64,000 bases of DNA, taken from Sporomusa sp. KB1 (GTDB taxonomy: Bacteria > Bacillota > Negativicutes > Sporomusales > Sporomusaceae). Under the pieces are notes generated by a model. It was not told where the DNA came from, made no database searches, and saw only the letters and a list, made by a program, of their open reading frames with translations. The stretch spans positions 592,940 to 656,939 of the forward strand of contig NZ_VLKC01000002.1 in assembly GCF_007830295.1 (NCBI RefSeq), given 5' to 3'. Of this stretch, positions 17,304 to 26,385 are shown piece by piece. A program made the translations under genes and the position numbers. The first letter of the stretch is position 1; each line of letters begins with the position of its first letter.

Positions 17304-18534
17304 AGCCATTAACAAAATTACCGTTTTTAAATACCGGGATAATCTCTCCTGTTGCTGTTGTCCCGGTTATCTCCAAATCGACTGTACCAATCATAAAATC
17401 AACATGTACCATGGAGTCATTAGCTCCGGCTTGCTCTAATTCTGTCTGGTTCATTGTAACCCCGTTTTCCAGACAGATAGGATATGCCTTGCCGATAGCC
17501 AAATGGCAGGAGGCATTTTCGTCAAATAATGTATTATAAAACAAAATATTGGCATTGGAGATGGGGGAATCAGCGGGAACAAGGGCTACCTCACCCAGAT
17601 AATATGAGCCTTTATCTGTTTCTATAAGCTTTTTAAGCACCTCATACCCCTGCGCCGCCTTACAGTCAACAATGCGCCCGTCTTTAAAGGTTAGTGAAAA
17701 GTTATCAATCAGTGTCCCATTATAATTGAGCGGCTTTGAACTCACTACCACACCATTGACACCCGACTTTTTCGGAAGAGTAAACACCTCTTCTGTCGGC
17801 ATATTGGCAACAAACTCAATACCATCAGCTGTGTATTCCGGCCCGCCAAGCCATAAGTGCCCAGCTGGCAATTCTACCCTTAAATCAGTACCCAAGGAGT
17901 TTTTATAGTGGAGCAGCTTGAATTTATGGGAATTTAGATAATCCATACTTTGTTTTAGCTGACGGCTGTGTTCCTGCCACGCAGCAACCGGATCATCAGT
18001 GTCCACCCGCACGGCCTTGAAAATGGCCGTCCATAACGCTTCCATAGCTTCCTCAGCAGATACCCCGGGGAATACCTTCTGCGCCCAGGCCTGAGTAGGT
18101 ATTGACACAACACTCCAGGCATTTTTGTTACTCATCATACGTTCACGATACTCTTTAAGTGCCGTATTACCGGCCTTTTGCACCCTAACTACCCGCTCGG
18201 GATTTACATCCTTTAATAATTCCGGATCAGAAGCAGCAATAGTAATAAAGGCCGCACCCTGGCGGGCATAAAAAAGATAAAATTCCTTCTGCCATTCAGG
18301 GAATTCATCAAATATCTCATCAGGTGCCTGCAAAAACTTAATTTTGGAAGATAACTCATCTTTCCAATTCATAACCACCTCTCTGGCACCAGCCTTATAG
18401 GCAAACGCGGCAATGCTTCTGGCAAAGGGAGCGCATTCCAGTGGCGAAGAGATGACGAGCGTCTGATTTTGCTGAATATTTATCCCTGTTTTAACTACCA
18501 ATTGAGCATATTTTTCCAACATCGCAGGTTTCAT
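17302..18534 (-). CDS. M29-family metalloaminopeptidase (AmpS/AmpT-like)
   Basis: 410 residues, standard for thermophilic-type M29 aminopeptidases. Recognisable segments are 'NQTLVISSPLECAPFA', 'AGAREVVMNWKDE', 'LGGPEYTADGIEFVANMPTEEVFTLP' and the C-terminal metal-binding 'DSMVHVDFMIG'. It removes N-terminal amino acids from peptides in the cytoplasm using two metal ions. The ATG start has AAAGGAG at good spacing. It stands alone, facing the helicase gene across a shared terminator. Confidence 0.93.
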   Translation of the reverse strand: MKPAMLEKYAQLVVKTGINIQQNQTLVISSPLECAPFARSIAAFAYKAGAREVVMNWKDELSSKIKFLQAPDEIFDEFPEWQKEFYLFYARQGAAFITIAASDPELLKDVNPERVVRVQKAGNTALKEYRERMMSNKNAWSVVSIPTQAWAQKVFPGVSAEEAMEALWTAIFKAVRVDTDDPVAAWQEHSRQLKQSMDYLNSHKFKLLHYKNSLGTDLRVELPAGHLWLGGPEYTADGIEFVANMPTEEVFTLPKKSGVNGVVVSSKPLNYNGTLIDNFSLTFKDGRIVDCKAAQGYEVLKKLIETDKGSYYLGEVALVPADSPISNANILFYNTLFDENASCHLAIGKAYPICLENGVTMNQTELEQAGANDSMVHVDFMIGTVDLEITGTTATGEIIPVFKNGNFVNG

Positions 18535-18701
18535 ATTGACTCCTTTCCATCACTTTCAGTGTACAATCTCGTATTACTTTCTTTATTCTTAACACATACT
18601 ATTCATTTTATCATGGTAATGATTAATCTACATATGAAAACGTTATCTGCTCCCTCGACTAAAGCAAATAACGTTGGCCTTTTGTACCACAATGTCATAA
18701 C

Positions 18702-20390
18702 TTAATAGGTAAACTTGTGAATCATATTATTTAATACACCTGTTTCCGCAGTAATTACTTGATTTTCGGCCATTACATCTTTAAGCGAACTGGACTGCTG
18801 TTCTGCCAACGCTGACACTTCTTGGGCCATAGCGGCATTCTGCTGGCAAACAGCCGAAATATTTTGAGTAGCTGCTACGGTTACATCAGCGACTGTATCA
18901 AGGATGACTATCTTTTCTCTGACATTGGTCAATTGCATACCAATCTTATTCACAGCTTCTTGGATATCGGTAATCGCCTTACAGATAGCATTCGACGCTT
19001 CTATTCCCTTTTTCGCCGCCGTTGCATTTTCGACAGTAAAAGTTACCGCAGTACCGATTTCCTGCTGAATGTTATTTACTACCTGAGCAATTTCGCTTGC
19101 CGATTGCTCGCTTTGTTCTGCCAGCTTTCTTACTTCGTCAGCGACGACAGCAAAGCCTCGCCCTTGTTCACCTGCACGGGCCGCTTCAATTGCAGCATTC
19201 AGGGCCAACAACGACGTCTGCTGGGCAATAGCAGTGATTACTTCAACAATCTGCGTAATCTCTCCAGACATATTTTCCAATTTGGCTATGTGTAGCTGGA
19301 CACTGCTGCTTTGGGAACTGATCTCATCCATAGTGACCTCAACTTGCTTGAGCAGTGAGTTAGAAACTTCAATCTTATTTTTTGTTATTAACTCCTGAGC
19401 AGATGTGGCTTCATTCAACGAGTTTAAAGCATTAACCGCATTTGCCAATATTTCCACCTGGGCCGTGAGAGACTGAGAACCCTCAGCTTGTTCTGAACTG
19501 CCTTTAGCAACATCAGCAATACTACTAGTCAGTTGTTCATTGGAGAGTAAAACTACCTGGCACTGAGCAGCAACATTCTGCGTTACCGCATACAGATTGG
19601 TTGTAACCTGACCGATTTTACCAATCATTGTCTGTGTACTTGCCACCAGCTTATTGGTAGCATTGGCAATGTCTTCAATCTCGTCGCCTGTTTTGCTGTG
19701 TATCCGTCTAGTTAGATCACCGCCGGAATCTCCCAAATCTTCAATTAAGCCAGCTACTTCCCGTAATGGACGAACTATCCGCGTGATCGCATAATACCCT
19801 GAACCAATTACTAGCAACACAATCACCAGCGTATTAATTGCAAACCCTACAACAACTTTTCCTCTATTATCTTCGGCCTGCTGGTAGCTGCTCGCTGCCT
19901 GGTTTTCATAAATTTGATCCAGTTTATCAATTTCTCCTGAAGCTCGTTCTGTTTTGACATCCATTCTTTCCATGATATTCCCACCAGCAAAATTACCCAC
20001 TGGATTGGCAAGATTCAAAATTTGAACAGCATCTGGTTTTATTTCCTGCCATTCGCGCCTAAACTCCTGGACAATGGTCAACTCCGCTGGAGTCAGTGAC
20101 AGATTTTCTAAGTCCCGGAGATTGGTTTCTAGTTGCTCTGACAATTCCTCAAAGTTTTTCCGTTCCGTCACATCACCTGTAATTAAATAATCATTTGCAG
20201 GCATTAAGACTTGTTCTAACGTTAGCCGGGTTTTAGCGATTTGCTTCTGAATTTGAGAGTTCTTGGCAGATTCCCTCATACTTTGGCTGGTATCTGTAAA
20301 GATAAAATAAGCAAATAACTGAACTAATATACTTATAAGCAGTATCGGAACAGTAAGTAGAATCAATTTGGTATCAATAGTCATTCGCAA
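18702..20390 (-). CDS. Methyl-accepting chemotaxis protein
   Basis: 562 residues. TM1 at about 8-29, a helical extracytoplasmic sensor, TM2 at about 177-198, HAMP to about 255, and a signalling domain with the canonical tip '[18 protein letters not shown]'. The start is a TTG nine bases after AAAGGAG; an in-frame ATG two codons later is further from the site. It should signal to the main CheA-CheW array rather than the 27-37 kb operon, judged from its canonical tip. Ligand unknown. Confidence 0.94.
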   Translation of the reverse strand: MRMTIDTKLILLTVPILLISILVQLFAYFIFTDTSQSMRESAKNSQIQKQIAKTRLTLEQVLMPANDYLITGDVTERKNFEELSEQLETNLRDLENLSLTPAELTIVQEFRREWQEIKPDAVQILNLANPVGNFAGGNIMERMDVKTERASGEIDKLDQIYENQAASSYQQAEDNRGKVVVGFAINTLVIVLLVIGSGYYAITRIVRPLREVAGLIEDLGDSGGDLTRRIHSKTGDEIEDIANATNKLVASTQTMIGKIGQVTTNLYAVTQNVAAQCQVVLLSNEQLTSSIADVAKGSSEQAEGSQSLTAQVEILANAVNALNSLNEATSAQELITKNKIEVSNSLLKQVEVTMDEISSQSSSVQLHIAKLENMSGEITQIVEVITAIAQQTSLLALNAAIEAARAGEQGRGFAVVADEVRKLAEQSEQSASEIAQVVNNIQQEIGTAVTFTVENATAAKKGIEASNAICKAITDIQEAVNKIGMQLTNVREKIVILDTVADVTVAATQNISAVCQQNAAMAQEVSALAEQQSSSLKDVMAENQVITAETGVLNNMIHKFTY

Positions 20391-20516
20391 GGCAATCTCT
20401 CCTTTCGCATAGCTTACATTTTGAAGTATTTGGCTTTTGTTTTACGGCAATTATTCCCATTTGCTTAATGACAATACTATTATAATACAAAATCGTTAAC
20501 TACGTCACTTCTTAAA

Positions 20517-20541
20517 CTTTAAGATTATTAAAATTGCAGAC
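20517..20541 (+). repeat. 25-bp dispersed repeat, copy 1
   Basis: CTTTAAGATTAT-AAAATTGCAGAC recurs at 22326-22350 with one mismatch. The two copies bracket the CBS-GGDEF operon in the same orientation. Confidence 0.7.
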
Positions 20542-20680
20542 ACGGCTTGCTATGAGCCTTTGACAAAGCAGAAGCCCATGTTGCCCTTATCTTGCTTTTA
20601 AGAAATACTTTATATTTGCCATACATTCCCTCGGTGGTAAAAAAGTCCCAAGGTTCTAGGTCTAAATACCTAATTATTCC

Positions 20681-20730
20681 TTGACATTTCATTAAAATCT
20701 ATGTAAAAATATATAATATATTTTTACATA
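20681..20730 (+). promoter_or_regulatory. Promoter overlapped by a 31-bp palindromic operator
   Basis: TTGACA at 20681 is followed after 17 bases by TAAAAA. From 20700 to 20730 the sequence is a palindrome with 15-bp arms (TATGTAAAAATATAT) around a single base, covering the -10 region and start site. This is the geometry of a repressor site. Confidence 0.6.
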
Positions 20731-21020
20731 ATGACAAAATGCTTCCATTTGCAAAGCTGTCTCAAAAAAGCCTGCATAGATATGCATAGATATATATTTT
20801 GAACATTACAATACTGCTTTCTAGGCTGCTGTTATAATAATTCATAAATTATGCACTCAGGCGTTGGCCTGCTTTTTTTATACATGAGGTTGAGTTTTAC
20901 AGGATGATATCCCCCCTACTTGGGCAGGGTTATATAAACTATTACAAAAGTGACATTAGATTTTCTGATTTAGTCAACACGAAGGTTAACTATCTTTTCA
21001 GTGAAAAGGGGGCAAACGTC

Positions 21021-21371
21021 ATGAGCAATCCTACAGAAAGCAGTAAAAAAGTAGAAATAAGCATGCGCTTATCCGAATTTGAAATTCCTCCCATGCAGGA
21101 TGTATTAATCATCGGAAGGAAGTCACCCATCGGTCCGGAGGCAGCAAAAAGAATGGTAAACATTTTATCACCCGATCAATATGAAATAAGAAAAACAGAG
21201 CACCCGGCTATTGAAGCGATTGTCGTAAGAAAGTCCTTACTCAATATGTTGCCTCAAGATAAATTAGTATCGCTAGTTTTAGAAGAGGGAGAAAAAATTG
21301 CTAACGAAACAATGATACTAAAGGTACAGCTTAATATTACTATTATTGTTAGCAAATCAATAGAAATATGA
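21021..21371 (+). CDS. Unrecognised 116-residue protein coupled to a CBS-GGDEF protein
   Basis: The ATG at 21021 follows AAAAGGGGGC; the frame is open further upstream but without a start signal. I do not recognise the family. The protein is soluble, of mixed charge, with a possible alpha/beta core ('MQDVLIIGRKSPIGPEAAKRM') and a hydrophobic beta-rich C-terminus. It overlaps the next gene by four bases (ATGA), so the two are co-translated. It may be a partner or sensor subunit of the diguanylate cyclase; no function can be assigned. Confidence 0.75.
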   Translation: MSNPTESSKKVEISMRLSEFEIPPMQDVLIIGRKSPIGPEAAKRMVNILSPDQYEIRKTEHPAIEAIVVRKSLLNMLPQDKLVSLVLEEGEKIANETMILKVQLNITIIVSKSIEI

Positions 21372-22219
21372 TCCGATATGTATTTGATATAATGATAAAA
21401 AAATATTTTATAGTTGATGTACTCGACGGTCTGCGTTATATTCAAAGTCTTGTTTCTGAAAATCAATGCGATGGCTTCCCTGTAATGGAAGACAACCAAA
21501 TTGTCGGGGTGTTAACATACAAAAATTTACTGCAAGCACATCCCAACAGGATTGCCGCTGATGCCATGTCAGATCACATTGTCTATATTGATGCTCGTTC
21601 ATCTATATGGAAAGCCAAAGAAGTTTTTGATACTAACAATACTGATCTGCTATTGGTTCTGGACAACAATCACCTTGTAGGCATCATTACGAAATCACTC
21701 TTAGAGGTTGAGTTGGGAAAGCACACTGACCTTTTAACAGAGCTTCCTAAAAGCGATTTTATCTATTATAACGCTACGCGATTAATCGAAAGTAATCAAG
21801 GAATGTCTCTTGCATTTTTTGATGTTAATAATTTTGGCCTTATTGATAAAGAGCACGGTCATATCGCCGGAGACATCATATTAAAGGAGCTAGGAACACT
21901 CCTAAAAACCAATATGACAGAACAAACATATGTATCTAGATTTGGCGGCGATGAATTTTTAGTGCTTACCCCGTATTATATTGATAAGTGCTGCATTTTT
22001 GCCCAAAATCTATTAAGAATAATTTCCCATTATACGTTTCATAAAAATATATCCGTTACAGTATCAGCAGGCATTGTAGAAAGAAAAGAGACGCAAGAGA
22101 GCTCGCAGAATATATTCCGTACAATTTCTAATCTTATTAATCTTGCCAGTTTGGCCTCGACAAAGGCAAAAAAAGAGAAATGCGAATTAAGTATCGCAAC
22201 TAACAAATACTACGTGTAA
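21368..22219 (+). CDS. CBS-pair diguanylate cyclase (CBS-CBS-GGDEF)
   Basis: 283 residues. Two CBS motifs occupy about 8-115 ('DGFPVMEDNQIVGVLTYKNLL', 'TDLLLVLDNNHLVGIITKSLL'), which in other proteins bind adenine nucleotides. A GGDEF domain (about 120-275) has the intact active site 'RFGGDEFLVL'. The residues before it, 'TEQTYVS', do not form the RxxD inhibitory site, so product feedback through that site is not expected. It makes c-di-GMP, probably in response to energy state. It is cytoplasmic and starts inside the preceding gene. Confidence 0.92.
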   Translation: MIRYVFDIMIKKYFIVDVLDGLRYIQSLVSENQCDGFPVMEDNQIVGVLTYKNLLQAHPNRIAADAMSDHIVYIDARSSIWKAKEVFDTNNTDLLLVLDNNHLVGIITKSLLEVELGKHTDLLTELPKSDFIYYNATRLIESNQGMSLAFFDVNNFGLIDKEHGHIAGDIILKELGTLLKTNMTEQTYVSRFGGDEFLVLTPYYIDKCCIFAQNLLRIISHYTFHKNISVTVSAGIVERKETQESSQNIFRTISNLINLASLASTKAKKEKCELSIATNKYYV

Positions 22220-22325
22220 TTTTTCTTTCTAACCCGCAGGACACCCTAGGCATCTCAAAAGTGGACTTCCTTATATTTACAGGCTTCACCGATATTTTCT
22301 GGTTCTGTTACATGCCATTTTTACT

Positions 22326-22350
22326 CTTTAAGATTATAAAAATTGCAGAC
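22326..22350 (+). repeat. 25-bp dispersed repeat, copy 2
   Basis: 24 of 25 bases match 20517-20541. It lies just before the shared terminator. Confidence 0.7.
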
Positions 22351-22362
22351 TTGAACATAGTA

Positions 22363-22413
22363 AAGAAGAACCACCTAAACTCTAAATTCGAAAGAGTTTA
22401 GGTGATTCTTCTT
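22363..22413. terminator. Bidirectional terminator between GGDEF and DUF134 genes
   Basis: AAGAAGAA-CACCTAAACTCT pairs with AGAGTTTAGGTG-TTCTTCTT, a stem of about 20 bp with T-rich or A-rich flanks, between convergent genes. Confidence 0.85.
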
Positions 22414-22441
22414 GCCCAGATGGAAAGGTTAACTTATGCGG

Positions 22442-22921
22442 TTAGTGACCGCAGCAACCGCCTTGACCATGCTGGTGCTGTGCACCACCACAGGCATGTT
22501 TAACTCCATTGTCCAACTTCATTTTTTTCATGCTGCCACATTGGGGACAGGCAATTTCGTAACCATGTTTTCCACCTTCAGTACATGGAGCTACCTCCCA
22601 TACATGATGACAATCCACACATTCGAAAACCCGATTTTTCATAACATAATTCCCTCCCTCAATAATAATAGCTCTGCCTTCCACTAACGCCGTTGCGATT
22701 TTTTGCCTGGCAGAATATAGGATTCTTTGAAACGTTGGTCTGGATAAGCCCATCATCGACGCACAAATAGCTTGCTCAAAATCCCTGATATCTTTCAGGC
22801 GGATTGCTTCCAATTCTTCCAGTTGCACAACAACCGGCTTTTTCCCGCACTCAACCTCAGGGGAAAATTTTCTACAGAATGGTTCTTCATCAATTAATCC
22901 ACAACAACGCTGCCTTGGCAC
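22442..22921 (-). CDS. DUF134 (UPF0251) DNA-binding protein with C-terminal zinc-ribbon-like tail
   Basis: 159 residues, GTG start after AGAGAGG. The first 100 residues are the DUF134 helix-turn-helix ('LEELEAIRLKDI', 'GLSRPTFQRILYSARQKIA'). The remainder has 'ECVDCHHVW...CPQCGS' (four cysteines, zinc-ribbon-like) and a Gly/His/Cys tail ending 'CCGH'. DUF134 proteins often sit beside metal-cofactor or iron-sulfur genes and are thought to be regulators. A palindrome 20 bp upstream suggests autoregulation. Confidence 0.88.
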   Translation of the reverse strand: MPRQRCCGLIDEEPFCRKFSPEVECGKKPVVVQLEELEAIRLKDIRDFEQAICASMMGLSRPTFQRILYSARQKIATALVEGRAIIIEGGNYVMKNRVFECVDCHHVWEVAPCTEGGKHGYEIACPQCGSMKKMKLDNGVKHACGGAQHQHGQGGCCGH

Positions 22922-22940
22922 AAACTATCAACCTCTCTTT

Positions 22941-22989
22941 TGAGCATATGCTCATTTATATTATATACCAATTTGTTAAAAAAATTCAA
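22941..22989 (-). promoter_or_regulatory. Promoter and palindromic operator of the DUF134 gene
   Basis: Minus strand: TTGAAT, 18 bases, TATAAT (-10 at 22960-22965). The exact palindrome TGAGCATATGCTCA (22941-22954) lies immediately downstream, where a bound repressor would block initiation. Confidence 0.6.
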
Positions 22990-22996
22990 GAGGGAA

Positions 22997-23052
22997 TAAA
23001 AAAACTATCTATTACGTTATACATAGTTTCTCCTTATGTATAACGTAATAGA
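22997..23052 (-). terminator. Terminator of the transporter-amidohydrolase operon
   Basis: Minus strand: CTATTACGTTATACATA pairs exactly with its complement over a 9-base loop and is followed by ATAGTTTTTTTA. Confidence 0.85.
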
Positions 23053-23146
23053 ATACTTATTAATGCCTGGCTCACAGCTGGACCAGCCAAGGCAGAGCCT
23101 TTTCCGGCATTACACCTTCCCGGGTGGGGATACCAGCCTCATATAT

Positions 23147-24394
23147 TTATGGTTTTTGTCCTTCCTTGGCAGCCAGTTTGCTCACTGCCATGAACAACAC
23201 CTGGGTACCGGCGGTAATATCCCTGATATTGGCCCATTCTGCCGGATTGTGACTAATTCCGTCTTTGCAGGGTATAAACAACATCCCTGCAGGAGCAATC
23301 CCAGCCAAATGCATGGCATCATGGCCGGCACTGCTGGGCATCAGCCTGCTGGCATACTGCCCGTCTTTTGCTATGCCCTGTAAGAATTCGACTATTTCCC
23401 GGGAAATTTCAACAGGTTTTTCATCAGTAAGTGTACTACTAGTTATTGTCACGCCACGGCGTTTTTTTATTTCCCCCACGCCTGCTGTCAATTCTTGTAT
23501 TACCTGTTGTTTGCTAGTTGCAATAATGCCACGAATATCAATTCCCAGTTCAACACGTCCGGGGATAACGTTCATAACTCCTGGCTCAGCCGTAATCATA
23601 CCCACCGTACCCACAGTACCGTTATGAGCTTCCTGGCCTGCCAGCTTTTCCACCAGCAGTATTATCTCGGCCGCCGCTGTTAAGGCATCTTGCCGCATAT
23701 TCATAGGCGTAGCCCCAGAATGGTCTGCCTGTCCATTGACCACTACTTTAAAGCGGGTCGGTGCCGCAATCCCGGTGATAATACCAATCTGCTCGCCTGC
23801 GTTCTCCAGCACCGTACCCTGCTCAATATGTAGTTCAAAAAAAGCCTTAATCGCACCAGTATACCTCGCAGCAGCAACCTGCTCAGGGTCTAGCCCCCGC
23901 TGCCGCATAGCTTCGATCAGCGTCATGCCCTGTTTGTCCATAAGTTGCTCCAACTGAGCTGGCAACAGTTCACCACAAAAAGCCTTACTCCCCATTGTCG
24001 CCATGCCAAAACGGCTGGACTCTTCGGCCATGAATACCACAACCTCAATGGGATGATAGGTTTGTGTTCCCGCCGCTTGCAAACATTGGACTACTTCGAT
24101 GGCAGCCAATACTCCCAGCACGCCGTCAAAGTTGCCGCCATTTGGCACACTGTCAATATGTGACCCCAGCATGACAACAGGCGCTGCATTATCGGTGCCT
24201 TCCCGCCGGCCAATAAGATTACCAAATCCGTCAACGCGAACAACAAGTCCGGCCTGTTTCATGAGCTCAATAATGAATTCCCTTGCCTCCCAATCGGCAT
24301 CACTAAAGGCCAAACGCGTAATGCCGCCGTCGGCCTGCGCCCCAATAGCTGCCAGCTTACGGAAATTTTCTTCTAAACGCTTGCCACAAACCAA
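23147..24394 (-). CDS. M20-family amidohydrolase (N-carbamoyl-amino acid hydrolase / allantoate amidohydrolase type)
   Basis: 415 residues. Metal-binding segments of the hydantoinase/carbamoylase branch are 'MLGSHIDSVPNGGNFDGVLG' (His, Asp), 'MAEESSRFG' (Glu pair), 'ELHIEQG' and 'SSAGHDAMHLAGIAP' (His). It hydrolyses N-carbamoyl amino acids, allantoate or ureido compounds in the cytoplasm using two metal ions. The TTG start overlaps the GAGGGGGT that also ends the transporter gene, so the two form an operon and may import and use the same nitrogen compound. A ureide role is inferred. Confidence 0.92.
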   Translation of the reverse strand: MVCGKRLEENFRKLAAIGAQADGGITRLAFSDADWEAREFIIELMKQAGLVVRVDGFGNLIGRREGTDNAAPVVMLGSHIDSVPNGGNFDGVLGVLAAIEVVQCLQAAGTQTYHPIEVVVFMAEESSRFGMATMGSKAFCGELLPAQLEQLMDKQGMTLIEAMRQRGLDPEQVAAARYTGAIKAFFELHIEQGTVLENAGEQIGIITGIAAPTRFKVVVNGQADHSGATPMNMRQDALTAAAEIILLVEKLAGQEAHNGTVGTVGMITAEPGVMNVIPGRVELGIDIRGIIATSKQQVIQELTAGVGEIKKRRGVTITSSTLTDEKPVEISREIVEFLQGIAKDGQYASRLMPSSAGHDAMHLAGIAPAGMLFIPCKDGISHNPAEWANIRDITAGTQVLFMAVSKLAAKEGQKP

Positions 24395-24396
24395 GC

Positions 24397-25356
24397 TTAT
24401 ACCCCCTCGACTGCATTTTCACCAATTCTTTCCTGCCTTGCTCTTTCCCAATTCATAACGATAATGGCCAATAAGGTTACTGCGCCACCGGCAATCTGAA
24501 TAGGCAGCACACGTTCCCCTAAGATAAAATAGCCGCTAATTACACCCACAACAGGAACCAGATTAAGATACAGCGTGGTAATAGCAACATCTAACTGCTT
24601 TAGCACATACATATAAAATAGATAACCAAGCACCGAACAGCATATTGACAAAAATAATATATGCCCCCATGCAGTCAGTGAAAGCATCTGCCAGTCGCTG
24701 CGTTCTGTAAAGGATAATGGAATGAGAAATATTGTACCAATCATTGTTTGATAGGTTGTCATGCACATTCCTGAATACCTATTCTGTAGTGATTTATTAA
24801 CAAGTGTATAGAAAGTCCAGGACAACATAGCTCCCACCACAAACAGATTTCCCGCAAAATTGGCAGAATTTAAATCAAGCTGACCATTGGCTGTTACCGA
24901 AAGATAGGCACCGGCAATCGCAATGGCTATTGCGATTAGCTTTATTACCGATACTCTTGCGCCAAAAAATAGTATATCCAAGCCAATTGCCAGAATAGGG
25001 ATAATTGTCACTATCAGTGAGGCATTGGCAGCTGTCGTCAATTTTATACCAATATTCTCAAAATAGAAATATAACGTAATGCCTAAACAGCCAGCTAATA
25101 CCATCGATAAAATATCAGCCTTAGCCAGCTTGGCATCAGGCTCAACCCGTTTGAGTAACAACCACAGTACCACTGAGGCAATTACAAAGCGAATAGCCGC
25201 TGTCGTAACAGGCGGCACCTCGGTAACTGTAATTTTGATGCTTACATAAGATACTCCCCAAAAGAGAATTGTCATCAACATCAGTATGTTAGCCAATACA
25301 CATTTCTTATTCCTCAGACCTTCGCCAACCTGCGCCTTTGCCCTATTTTCCCGCAT
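24397..25356 (-). CDS. EamA/DMT-family transporter
   Basis: 319 residues with ten hydrophobic helices in two EamA repeats ('LFWGVSYVSIKI' and 'LSWTFYTLVNKSL' mark repeat starts). Such proteins move small metabolites, often amino acids, across the inner membrane. The ATG has AAGGAGG upstream. It is the first gene of a two-gene operon with the M20 amidohydrolase. The shared operon suggests it carries that enzyme's substrate or product, but the direction of transport is unknown. Confidence 0.9.
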   Translation of the reverse strand: MRENRAKAQVGEGLRNKKCVLANILMLMTILFWGVSYVSIKITVTEVPPVTTAAIRFVIASVVLWLLLKRVEPDAKLAKADILSMVLAGCLGITLYFYFENIGIKLTTAANASLIVTIIPILAIGLDILFFGARVSVIKLIAIAIAIAGAYLSVTANGQLDLNSANFAGNLFVVGAMLSWTFYTLVNKSLQNRYSGMCMTTYQTMIGTIFLIPLSFTERSDWQMLSLTAWGHILFLSICCSVLGYLFYMYVLKQLDVAITTLYLNLVPVVGVISGYFILGERVLPIQIAGGAVTLLAIIVMNWERARQERIGENAVEGV

Positions 25357-25431
25357 AACAACATCCTCCTTATTCTTTTATCTATCATACCGGCAAAACT
25401 GGCAGGCGTATTGTAAAAAATTGATCGTAGC

Positions 25432-25451
25432 CGATGAGTTAAGACTCCTCA
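25432..25451 (-). repeat. Partial IS200/IS605-like end, copy C, supplying the AraC stop codon
   Basis: Minus strand: GGAGTCTTAACTCATCG matches the end of the relic at 4679-4779 except for one base. The TAA in it is the stop codon of the AraC-type gene. Confidence 0.4.
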
Positions 25452-26248
25452 CCGCTTTTGTATTTATCAGGCGTTACACCTGTATGGCTTTTGAACACTT
25501 TATGAAAGTGGCTCTGATCATAGAAACCGGTTTTATAAGCCACCTCTGTTATCTGGTCGTTTTGCCTTAACAATTTCTTAGCACAATTAACCCGTAGCAG
25601 AGTTTGATACGTATGGGGCGGTATGCTGAATTCATCCTTGAAAGAACGGATGATAGTAAACTTATTTAGACCTGATACTTGTTCCAACTCTGCCAATGTA
25701 ATTCTGCTTAAATAGTTATTGTCCAGATATTCTTTTATGATTTTTAGTTTGGGCAATTCTTTTGATCTGCTGGACTTTTTCCAAAATCCCATATCTTGAA
25801 CTGCCTGTTCTTCAAAAAAACCGATTATGCCTGCTTCTTTTTCCAGCGGGCTTATCGGTTTAATCAGGCGCTCAAGCATGCTGCACAGAGCAGTATAAGA
25901 CTGAGAGTCAGCAAGCCCTGTCACAACTGGTTGACACAAAGCAGGTAATCCTTTATTTTCAAAGAACTGCTGCATCCAACCGGCTTCAATAAAAAGCATT
26001 TTGTACTTCCATTGGTCATGCGGCTGCGGATTGCAGGAATGAACCAGACCAGGCGGAATGAGCACAAAGGTCTGGGGATTAACCCTTGTCGTTTTGCCCT
26101 CATACCAAAAAGAACTATTACCGGCTTCCACTACCCCTAAAGAATATTCCTCGTGGGAATGCTTCTTATAACAAAGACGATCAGCATCACATAGTTTCAA
26201 CTCAAAAAACGGCAAATCAGCATCACGGTAAAATTGCACTCCCGCCAC
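25439..26248 (-). CDS. AraC-family transcriptional regulator with cupin sensor
   Basis: 269 residues, GTG start after GGAGGT. The N-terminal cupin (about 15-110: 'KKHSHEEYSLGVVEAG', 'IPPGLVHSCNPQ') would bind a small ligand. Two helix-turn-helix motifs follow (about 170-265: 'LAELEQVSGLNKFTIIRSFK', 'QITEVAYKTGFYDQSHFHKVFK'). It lies 82 bp downstream of the EamA transporter gene's upstream end, in the same direction, and may regulate that operon. Its last codons coincide with an IS-end-like sequence, so the C-terminus may have been changed by insertion. Confidence 0.93.
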   Translation of the reverse strand: MAGVQFYRDADLPFFELKLCDADRLCYKKHSHEEYSLGVVEAGNSSFWYEGKTTRVNPQTFVLIPPGLVHSCNPQPHDQWKYKMLFIEAGWMQQFFENKGLPALCQPVVTGLADSQSYTALCSMLERLIKPISPLEKEAGIIGFFEEQAVQDMGFWKKSSRSKELPKLKIIKEYLDNNYLSRITLAELEQVSGLNKFTIIRSFKDEFSIPPHTYQTLLRVNCAKKLLRQNDQITEVAYKTGFYDQSHFHKVFKSHTGVTPDKYKSGEES

Positions 26249-26297
26249 AGCAATACCTCCAATTCCCCACTACCTATAGTACGCGTTGAAGATTTTG

Positions 26298-26335
26298 CAG
26301 GCGGGGTGGATCGTTGTCAATACTCCACCCGCCTG
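26298..26335. terminator. GC-rich hairpin downstream of the second EamA gene
   Basis: CAGGCGGGGTGGA pairs with the CCACCCGCCTG arm. No clear T-run follows on either strand, so it may be a processing or REP-like structure rather than a terminator. Confidence 0.45.
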
Positions 26336-26336
26336 G

Positions 26337-26367
26337 GCCTGTAAACTTCTTTACTACAGAATATATA
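26337..26367. repeat. 31-bp dispersed repeat shared with 14587-14619
   Basis: GCCTGTAAACTTCTTTACTA... differs from the 14587 copy at about four positions. Both copies are intergenic. Confidence 0.5.
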
Positions 26368-26385
26368 GCAAAGCTATGTTGCCAA

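Larger units (their letters stand above)
20391..21020 (+). promoter_or_regulatory. Long regulatory region ahead of the CBS-GGDEF operon
   Basis: 630 bp without a gene. It contains a repeat copy (20517-20541), a promoter/operator (20681-20730), a tandem TGCATAGATA (about 20773-20793), and a small hairpin CAGGC/GCCTG followed by CTTTTTTT (20858-20879) that could act as an attenuator about 140 nt before the start codon. Confidence 0.5.

Noticed and set aside
23036..23627. Plus-strand frames opposite the M20 amidohydrolase
   Set aside because: Antisense to a well-supported gene and lacking start signals.
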